From: Candidatus Nanopelagicales bacterium
Lineage (GTDB): Bacteria; Actinomycetota; Actinomycetes; S36-B12
Reading direction: 5' to 3'
Assembly: GCA_017857175.1 (NCBI GenBank)
Contig: JAFMDS010000017.1
Location: 1 to 40,013 of the forward strand
DNA length: 40,013 nt
Shown here: positions 33,805 through 40,013 of the stretch, in pieces
Numbering within the stretch: position 1 is the stretch's first letter
How the letters are laid out: each line of letters opens with the position of its first letter
Notes under the pieces: model-generated
What the model was told of the DNA's origin: nothing
The model's database searches: none
The model's input: only the letters and a program-made list of their open reading frames with translations
Program-made: the position numbers and the translations under genes

Positions 33805-36711
33805 CTAGACCACTTGACGTTGAACGAGATCTGCGAAGTGACCGGGTTGTGAGACAAGTTCTTCAAAGGTTCCCTGTTGGGCGACTCGGCCGCCTGCGAT
33901 CACAATAATTCGGTCGGCGCCTTGGATGGTTGTGAGTCGGTGCGCGATCAGTATTCGGGTTAACCGCAGGTTTTCAAGGTGTTCAACAATGCTTCCTTGT
34001 GTGAGATTGTCCAGGGCGCTCGTGGCTTCATCGAGTATCAGCATGCGTGGGTTGCTCGCTAATGCCCGAGCGAGAAGAATCCGTTGGCGCTGACCGCCGG
34101 ACACGGTGCCACCACCATCAACGACGGGTGTGTCAAGGCCCATGCCCATTGCGCGCACTTCGTCTGCGACACACGCCCACTCGAGTGCCTGCCAGATCTC
34201 TGTGCTGGTGAGGCCGCGGCCCATGTCGACATTGTCGCGAATAGGGCCTGGGAGAAGTGTTGATGATTGCAGCACGCTGCCCACTTGTCGGCGAAAGGAA
34301 GGGAGATCGAGCACAGCCAGGTCCTGGCCATCAACTGTGACGACCCCGGACTCCGGTTCCTCCAGGCCCAAAAGTATTCGCATGAGAGTGGTTTTGCCGC
34401 AGCCAGAGGGGCCAACAATTGCAACTTGTTCACCCGGGCTAATACTGAAACTCACACCATCAAGGACCGGCCGTGACCCCGATTCGTAACGGAAAACAAT
34501 GTCGTTGAAAGTGACTCCACCACTGATCCGGCCTGGGTCAACACCATCATTGCCACCTTCGGGAATTGCCGCAAGCACGGGTTCCACCTTGCTGATCACG
34601 GCACGGCCATTGAACAGGGCACTTGCAGAGAATGCAGTGACAGCCAAGGTGGTTGTCGCGATGGCCACGGCTGCCTGTGCTGTGACGAAGTCACCGAATG
34701 TTGCACCAGTAGCACCGGTGACAGCCACGATCACCATGAGTCCGAGAACGGGCCAGGCACTGATGATCACCACTTGCACCATGGCAATCTGACGAACCGA
34801 AAGATCAGCACGAGTGAGTTTTGCCTGTAGAACCGCCCAACGCTTGAAAGCCCGCGACTCCGCACCTGACACCCGAAGTCGGTTGACCGCTTGCAGGGTT
34901 TCCAATAGGCGCCCCTGAGCTGCCGACTGAGCGGTAACTCGAGCGAGGGTCCGGCGGGCACTTTCGCGGGTGAGCCAGAGATTGACAAGCAATTGAATGG
35001 ACAGCAAGAGGATGGCGGCGATCAGCAGCGGTGTGCTGGTGGTGGCGATGGCTGCAAGCCCACCAAGGATCGCAACCGTGTCAAGGAGCCCGACAATAAT
35101 CGCATCGGGAACAGCGGTGGACGCCATCCCGACAGCTGAAGATTGCGTCATGCGTTCACCCATTGAGTATTTGTCATGCCACGTTGTGCGCAAGCGCATA
35201 ATTCGATCCCAAACGGCACCGCTGGTGAGTGCGGTGCCTCGGACGCGAATTCGGAGTAGCGCGACGCTTCGCACGTATTGCCAAGAAACGCTTACAAGCA
35301 AAAGGATGAACAGGGTGAGTAATGCCGCAAGAACAGAGCGGATATCAGTGTTCGTAACCGCACCGGCAACCTTGCCCAGAATGAACGGGGTGAAAAAGGC
35401 GAGCGCCGCGAGACCCGCCGTAAGGATCGCGATCAGCGAGAGGTCCCGACCAGAGCGCCTGAATCCAAGTCGAAAAAGTGAACTCAAACCGAGTGAGGTG
35501 GAGGGAAGTATAGGAACAAATTCCCATGCTCTTCCGGTCAGTCGCTCACGCCACTCCTGGCTCAGGGGCTGCTGAACTCCAGGAAGTTGTGGATCGGTCA
35601 CAGACCAACTGCGACCCTGCCAGGTGAGGGAGACGAAGTGGCCCTCGCGAGTCGCGGCGACGAGTGGTGGGCCGTCCTGGGTGAACCACAATGGGGCTAG
35701 GTCAATAGCGCGAGCGCGAGCACCGCACGCAGCACCCGCCGCCGTGAACGGGTCACGTCCGGTGAAGACATGGGCTTGTGCCCGATCACGGTCGGTTTCA
35801 TCGATTGCCAACCCCGACGACTCCACTGTGGTGAATGCTGCAGCCAGCGCTGCAGAACTCGTATCGCGCAGCACCCGAGGCCGAGCAATTGGTCCGACTA
35901 CCGCACCTGCGAGAAGGTCAATTCCCTGAAGGGTTTCGGCTTGCGCGAGTTCCTGGGCCACGACCCGTCGCTCGATCGAGGAGAGATTCTGATCCGCATC
36001 AATTGCCCGAACCGCCTCCAAGGTAAGGCGAGCCATGAGGTCAAGTGATTGTGACCATCCTTGTGAATCTACGGGTTCTGGCGCGTGTCCAATCTGGCAC
36101 CGAAGTCCACTGGTTAGCCATACGCCACGGGTAATAGGAACGGGAGCATCCAGCACACCCACCTGCGCATCACGCCACCCGCACATTGCGGCAGAGCCAG
36201 ATGTCACCTTGAGCCAACCCAGCACTGAATGATTCGATGGGGGGACAGGCACTGCAATTGGCACGACAGCTTCACCGGGTGCCAAACGAAGTGATCCGAG
36301 TCCTTCCGGTGCGACTACTTTGGTTGCCCAGCCTCCATTGAGGGCGGCCTGACTCAGTGCATAGATCCAGTGATCAAAGGGACGGATAGCGCGGGGCTGA
36401 TCGGTATCGGAGGTCGCATCAGGTTGTGGCACCGGTGCATCGAGTTCCTGCGCATCGAGCATTTCCGCGATCGTTGACTCCCGAAGGCTGGTGCCCTGTT
36501 GCGCTGTGACGAGTAGACGCGTCCGGGAATCGGTTATTGCGCACCCGGCCATGATGGCACCACTTCGCAGAGTGGTGATGGGAAGTCGACGTCCGTCGGC
36601 CAGTTCGGCAAACACGAGTAACTCACCGGTGAGTACTTCAAAGGTTTTTCCAGCGGCAGGATAGATGGCTGTGGCACCGGTGAATTCTTGGATTTGGGTT
36701 GGAGAGGTCAT
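33805..36711 (-). CDS. NHLM-type peptide export ABC transporter, second subunit (ABC2)
   Basis: A 968-residue protein. About 400 N-terminal residues form a soluble domain of the kind found in the NHLM ABC2 family (TIGR03797); a middle block of six membrane helices spans roughly residues 440-720. The C-terminal ATPase has Walker A GPSGCGKTT (from about 767), signature VSGGQRQR, Walker B MLILDEATSALD and switch His in AHRL. There is no C39 peptidase, so it probably pairs with the C39-containing transporter encoded just upstream. Its ATG overlaps that gene's TGA (ATGA). Which peptide it exports is not visible here. Confidence 0.88.
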   Translation of the reverse strand: MTSPTQIQEFTGATAIYPAAGKTFEVLTGELLVFAELADGRRLPITTLRSGAIMAGCAITDSRTRLLVTAQQGTSLRESTIAEMLDAQELDAPVPQPDATSDTDQPRAIRPFDHWIYALSQAALNGGWATKVVAPEGLGSLRLAPGEAVVPIAVPVPPSNHSVLGWLKVTSGSAAMCGWRDAQVGVLDAPVPITRGVWLTSGLRCQIGHAPEPVDSQGWSQSLDLMARLTLEAVRAIDADQNLSSIERRVVAQELAQAETLQGIDLLAGAVVGPIARPRVLRDTSSAALAAAFTTVESSGLAIDETDRDRAQAHVFTGRDPFTAAGAACGARARAIDLAPLWFTQDGPPLVAATREGHFVSLTWQGRSWSVTDPQLPGVQQPLSQEWRERLTGRAWEFVPILPSTSLGLSSLFRLGFRRSGRDLSLIAILTAGLAALAFFTPFILGKVAGAVTNTDIRSVLAALLTLFILLLVSVSWQYVRSVALLRIRVRGTALTSGAVWDRIMRLRTTWHDKYSMGERMTQSSAVGMASTAVPDAIIVGLLDTVAILGGLAAIATTSTPLLIAAILLLSIQLLVNLWLTRESARRTLARVTAQSAAQGRLLETLQAVNRLRVSGAESRAFKRWAVLQAKLTRADLSVRQIAMVQVVIISAWPVLGLMVIVAVTGATGATFGDFVTAQAAVAIATTTLAVTAFSASALFNGRAVISKVEPVLAAIPEGGNDGVDPGRISGGVTFNDIVFRYESGSRPVLDGVSFSISPGEQVAIVGPSGCGKTTLMRILLGLEEPESGVVTVDGQDLAVLDLPSFRRQVGSVLQSSTLLPGPIRDNVDMGRGLTSTEIWQALEWACVADEVRAMGMGLDTPVVDGGGTVSGGQRQRILLARALASNPRMLILDEATSALDNLTQGSIVEHLENLRLTRILIAHRLTTIQGADRIIVIAGGRVAQQGTFEELVSQPGHFADLVQRQVV

Positions 36712-38915
36712 CCGGCATTTACCAACCGGGAATAGGCTCCCTGCTCGGCCACCAGAGATTCATGTGTTCCGCGCTCGACGACAACTCCCCGCTCGAGCAC
36801 CACAATTTCATCGCTGTCACGAATAGTGGACAATCGATGCGCGATCACCAGGCAAGTGATTCCGCGCCGCCGAATAGCTTGATCAATGAGTGCCTCGGTT
36901 GGTGGGTCGAGTGCACTCGTTGCTTCATCGAGGACAAGAATTCTTGGATTGCGGGCCAATGCGCGCGCAATTTCCAGCCGTTGGCGCTGGCCACCGGACA
37001 GATCCGAACCACCCTCGGAGAGCACAGCTTCCAATCCACCCGGTCGCGCTGCGACATCTTTAGCTAACTGGGCGTCCTCGAGTGCCTTGTGAACATCGGT
37101 GTCACGAATATTTGGATCCCAAAGTGTGACGTTGTCTCTGATTGAACCTGAAAAAATGGTGACATCTTGGTCAACGAGCGCGATTCCATCGGTCAGCACC
37201 ACGGGTGCATGTTTGTGCCGTGGGAGTCCGTCCACGAGGATCTCGCCTCCCCATGGTTGATATAAGCCGGTGACCAGTCGAGAGATGGTCGACTTTCCGC
37301 AGCCGGATGGACCTACCAGAGCAACGCGTCCACCCGGTTGAAGGTGCAGATCCAGATCGGTGAGGATCGGCGGAGCGAGACGGCTGTAGCCGAAGGTGAC
37401 ATTGCTGGCACGAATTTCCCCGATCAGAGCACCAGGTGCATCAACTTCAGTATTTGACTGGCGATCGTTGTCAACGTCAGACGGTTCACCGTCATCAAGG
37501 GGCGCTTGCAGGATGTCATCAATTTGATCAAGTGTTGGCCGCAGGAGTTGAACTTGTCCCATAAGCCCGGTGAGTTGGGCGAGCGGGCCAATCATGACAC
37601 CGGCGATTGCTAACACTGCAAGAAGTGATCCTGGTTCGATCTGGCCATTAACAATCTGTAACAGGGCCATCCCGGTAATTGCGATGGTGGCAAAGCCGGT
37701 GAGAAATGTTGGAATTGCGTCGACAACGAGCATTCGTAAATTGACGCGCTGCTCTGATTCCACTTGCCTGTTGATCGCGGCAACACCTCGCGCAATGATC
37801 GCATCTTCTGAGCCAGCTGCCTTAACGGATTCAATCTGTGACAATGCTGATGCCATGGTGGAGCCAGCCTCAATCGTGTCTACCAGAACTTTCGCAGCTT
37901 CGTCCTTAGCCTTGAGGAGGGAGATGTGAAGTGCAATGCCGGTAAGAATGACAATGACAATGGCTGTGAGACCAATCAGTGGATCAATAATGACTAAAGC
38001 AATCGCTGCGACGATACCCGTAATCGCTGCGACACCAACATTTAAAGCGAGTGTCGAGACACTCACACTGAGGGCATCAATGATCAGAGCGCGTTGAGCA
38101 ATGGATGCTGCACCGCGTTGGGCGTGAAATGCTGCGGGGAGTCTGAGTAATCGGTCCACAACACTCGCGGTCATGCGCACGGTGATTCGCGTGGAAAGTC
38201 GAATACTCAAAATACCTTGGATTATGTACAACACAGTTTGCACCCCAAGGGCAACGATCAATCCCGTGACTGTGGCCGCGGCTGCCAGCCCAGCGAGATT
38301 GTTCAAGCCATTACCAAACAGGGTCATGAGCGCTGGCGTCAGCAGGGTTGGAACCAAGAGAAGGAGCCCAACAATTGCTGCGGCCAACATGGCGGAACCG
38401 ACTGTGCCGGCTGAGGCGAAAAGTCGACCTAGAACGCCAGCACGTTTCCCGCCCGGCTCGAATTCATCACCCGGCTGTAGCGAAAGAACAACCCCGGTGA
38501 AGGAAGTATCGAATTCTTCGTCGGGACACTTGCGGGGGCCGCCGCCGGGGTCATTGAGATACCAACCTCCCGGGTACCAACCTTCCACCACTAGGTAGTG
38601 GTAGAACTTCCAGTGGATCACTAAAGGAAAGGGGAGGTTCTTGAGTTCTTCGGGTTCTCGTTTTACCGCCCGGGTTTTCAGGCCGTAATTGCGGGCCGCC
38701 ACCAAAATATTTCTAGCGGTAGCACCATCGCGGGAGACACCGCATGCTGCGCGCAATTCATCGAGGTCCACAAATCTGCCGTTTCGGGCTAAGACCATGC
38801 CCAAGCTTGCGGCTCCGCACTCAGTTGCTTCCATCTGCAGGATTGAGGGCACCTTGACGCGGTGGCGCGAGCGGGGTTTTTGTTCCGCTGTTGCGGGTGC
38901 AATCGTGGTTGACAT
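36708..38915 (-). CDS. NHLP-type peptide export transporter with C39 leader peptidase (ABC1)
   Basis: A 735-residue peptidase-permease-ATPase. The C39 domain has QMEATECGAASL (Cys33), HWKFYHYLVVEG (His106) and LNDPGGGPR (Asp122), so the double-glycine leader protease looks active. Six membrane helices follow. The ATPase has GPSGCGKST (about 535), LSGGQRQR and LVLDEATSALD, then AHRL. It would cleave a leader and export the core peptide. The ORF track begins at 38969 inside the HlyD gene; ATG 38915, seven bases after that stop, is preferred. It matches NHLP ABC1 (TIGR03796) in layout. Confidence 0.92.
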   Translation of the reverse strand: MSTTIAPATAEQKPRSRHRVKVPSILQMEATECGAASLGMVLARNGRFVDLDELRAACGVSRDGATARNILVAARNYGLKTRAVKREPEELKNLPFPLVIHWKFYHYLVVEGWYPGGWYLNDPGGGPRKCPDEEFDTSFTGVVLSLQPGDEFEPGGKRAGVLGRLFASAGTVGSAMLAAAIVGLLLLVPTLLTPALMTLFGNGLNNLAGLAAAATVTGLIVALGVQTVLYIIQGILSIRLSTRITVRMTASVVDRLLRLPAAFHAQRGAASIAQRALIIDALSVSVSTLALNVGVAAITGIVAAIALVIIDPLIGLTAIVIVILTGIALHISLLKAKDEAAKVLVDTIEAGSTMASALSQIESVKAAGSEDAIIARGVAAINRQVESEQRVNLRMLVVDAIPTFLTGFATIAITGMALLQIVNGQIEPGSLLAVLAIAGVMIGPLAQLTGLMGQVQLLRPTLDQIDDILQAPLDDGEPSDVDNDRQSNTEVDAPGALIGEIRASNVTFGYSRLAPPILTDLDLHLQPGGRVALVGPSGCGKSTISRLVTGLYQPWGGEILVDGLPRHKHAPVVLTDGIALVDQDVTIFSGSIRDNVTLWDPNIRDTDVHKALEDAQLAKDVAARPGGLEAVLSEGGSDLSGGQRQRLEIARALARNPRILVLDEATSALDPPTEALIDQAIRRRGITCLVIAHRLSTIRDSDEIVVLERGVVVERGTHESLVAEQGAYSRLVNAG

Positions 38916-38922
38916 GTCAGGG

Positions 38923-39753
38923 TTAACCGACGTTGACGAGTTCGCGCAGGACTGTGGATTCAGACTCAATGATCTCTACGGTGACTTGCGCCCCGGGAGT
39001 TATCATTTCGTCGATTGCAATGGAGACATATATATAGGTGTCTGCAGGGTTCAGAGTCAGACTCGTGAGGGCGGCTGCTCGATCAGAGGGTAATGGTGTT
39101 TCAGATACAGCCGACACGGTGCCACTCACCGCGAAGTTAGCACCAAGAACCTGTGCACTCTGGCCAACCTGCACTCCACTTGATGCACCTTGTGGCACGG
39201 GAACAAAGACGTGAGTATCGCTTCCTGTCGGCAGGATCGTGAGCACCGCCGCTCCACCGGAAAGCACTTGCCCTTGGGAAGCAAGGATTTGCCAGATGGT
39301 TCCGTCGGCTGGTGCCGTGAGGGTAACTGTCGCGCCGTCGGCGCCAGTTCCTTCCGCGAGGAGTGTTCCTTGGCGCACTTCAATTCCTTCAGTGACTTCC
39401 ATCCTGTTGAGAACGAATTCATCGATGGTCCCCACCGTCACCACGCCCGACTCGGCCACAGCACGACCCGTTGTCGTCACAGAGGTGACCTGGGGCGTGC
39501 CAGCCGCATAAATAATTGCTGCGAACAATACGCCTGCAACACCCGCAATTGCTATCCAGATTTTCGGTGAGGTGATGGGAAGTAGGTTGTCAATCTGTTT
39601 GGGAATGTCTATCTGAGCGAGAGCCTTGGCGCGAAATAGGTGCGATGAAGGTGTTGATGCGTCTGTGGGTTTTTCCTCAACCACCTCGAAAATAGCATCG
39701 AGAACATCGGATCGTCGTCGACCACTCTCTGGTGGGGATCCGGGAGTCTCCAT
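38923..39753 (-). CDS. NHLM-type HlyD-like secretion adaptor
   Basis: A 276-residue membrane-anchored adaptor. FRAKALAQIDIPKQIDNLLPITSPKIW and the adjoining single membrane helix (about 65-85) match the start of NHLM HlyD-type proteins (TIGR03794). The rest is a short beta-barrel and lipoyl-like periplasmic part (TAPADGTIWQILASQGQVLSGG), with no long coiled coil. In a monoderm actinobacterium it probably stabilises the export complex outside the membrane. AAGG precedes the ATG. It is the first recognisable gene of the cassette, with the C39 transporter gene seven bases on. Confidence 0.88.
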   Translation of the reverse strand: METPGSPPESGRRRSDVLDAIFEVVEEKPTDASTPSSHLFRAKALAQIDIPKQIDNLLPITSPKIWIAIAGVAGVLFAAIIYAAGTPQVTSVTTTGRAVAESGVVTVGTIDEFVLNRMEVTEGIEVRQGTLLAEGTGADGATVTLTAPADGTIWQILASQGQVLSGGAAVLTILPTGSDTHVFVPVPQGASSGVQVGQSAQVLGANFAVSGTVSAVSETPLPSDRAAALTSLTLNPADTYIYVSIAIDEMITPGAQVTVEIIESESTVLRELVNVG

Positions 39754-39882
39754 GAGCCTTAGCCTACTTTCAGCGGTTTGTGGTTCTTGTGAGGTAGAGG
39801 AGATTGCCCTAGTGCGGCCTGCGGGTCGAGCCCCAACTTTCCCAGGGTTGTGATCAGTTCCGCCGACAACTCCGATCAGTTC

Positions 39883-39933
39883 TTAGCCGGTGACGTCGGG
39901 TACGTCCTTTGCCTCCATCTCTTCAGGGTTCAT
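39883..39933 (-). CDS. 16-codon ORF upstream of the export cassette (possible peptide or leader)
   Basis: ATG 39933 opens MNPEEMEAKDVPDVTG followed by TAA. TAGAGT lies six bases upstream, the leaderless spacing used elsewhere. In the same frame, immediately after the stop, the sequence reads ELIGVVGG and stays open without a start codon until the HlyD ATG. An acidic Glu/Asp/Val-rich N-terminus followed by a double glycine is what a C39-cleaved leader looks like, but the stop interrupts it. It may be a decayed precursor, a misread base or coincidence. Very low certainty. Confidence 0.25.
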   Translation of the reverse strand: MNPEEMEAKDVPDVTG

Positions 39934-40013
39934 GACATTACTCTAACGACATCACGAATGAACCTGCCGTGAAAAGACTCGGTGGTGAAGGTGGGAAGTC
40001 GATCTCGCGGGAG
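39930..40013 (-). other. Window edge: open minus-strand frame, possible 3' end of an upstream gene
   Basis: One minus-strand frame is open from the window edge to TGA 39930-39932, ending FIRDVVRVMS; that TGA overlaps ATG 39933 of the 16-codon ORF (ATGA). A second frame is open to TAA 39938-39940 and ends FVMSLE. Either could be the C-terminus of a cassette gene outside the window, or neither. Too short to identify. Confidence 0.2.

Noticed and set aside
34997-35575. 192-codon plus-strand ORF
   Set aside because: Antisense to the membrane segment of the ABC2 transporter; an Arg/Ser-rich composition typical of shadow frames.

Overview
The window reads as a stretch of chromosome from an actinobacterium (Actinomycetota) with a moderate rather than high GC content. 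The evidence is a WhiB regulator, actinobacterial small-protein families (DUF3039, DUF5302, DUF2017 next to ClpS, a DUF3618-like protein), a GTP-type PEP carboxykinase, and the order clpS-DUF2017-cysO-like-murI-rph-rdgB, which is a shortened version of the mycobacterial arrangement. At least nine genes have a TANNNT-like hexamer exactly six bases before an ATG/GTG and no clear ribosome-binding site, which fits leaderless transcription. No rRNA, CRISPR array, transposase, integrase or phage gene was seen. All family calls come from reading motifs; no database search was possible.

Layout. 1-2.3 kb: small proteins (YCII-like, a membrane protein, DUF5302) and a divergent pterin-binding (DHPS-like) protein. 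2.4-5.1 kb: a leftward CMD/AhpD-like - S51 peptidase - trmB operon, divergent from a CsoR/CstR-family repressor and an SGNH protein, with a CsoR-type palindrome between them. 5.2-9.4 kb: pckG, an ornithine carbamoyltransferase, whiB, a thioredoxin with a second CsoR-type palindrome just upstream of its start, and a DUF3039 protein. 9.5-12.8 kb: an amino-acid ABC importer, an HdeD-like membrane protein and a strong intrinsic terminator. 12.8-17.1 kb: an IclR regulator, a secreted GH18 protein and a long SufS-like class V aminotransferase. 17.1-21.0 kb: clpS-DUF2017-CysO-like, a small membrane protein, murI-rph-rdgB and tRNA-Leu(UAG). 21.1-25.5 kb: DUF3618-like, sulfotransferase, phytoene-desaturase-like oxidoreductase, tRNA-Lys(CUU) and a secreted SGNH hydrolase.

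25.5-30.2 kb (minus strand): an operon of MFS transporter, DapA-superfamily lyase, FAD-dependent D-amino-acid dehydrogenase and proline racemase/4-hydroxyproline epimerase, ending in a small Cys-rich protein. The enzymes match three successive steps of trans-4-hydroxy-L-proline catabolism. 30.3-33.3 kb: pirin, an SpsF-like nucleotidyltransferase and a secreted alpha/beta hydrolase.

33.3-40.0 kb (minus strand): an export cassette of the NHLM/NHLP peptide type (HlyD-like adaptor, C39-peptidase ABC transporter, and a second ABC transporter with a large N-terminal domain). It is followed downstream by an unrecognised ORF and the C-terminal scrap of a berberine-bridge-type FAD oxidase. The cassette runs to the window edge, so its precursor peptide and any maturation enzyme, if present, lie outside. 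A 16-codon ORF just upstream of the HlyD gene is the only peptide-sized candidate inside the window. This is the region most likely to hold a poorly described system. The two CsoR-type operators and the hydroxyproline operon are the next most informative.
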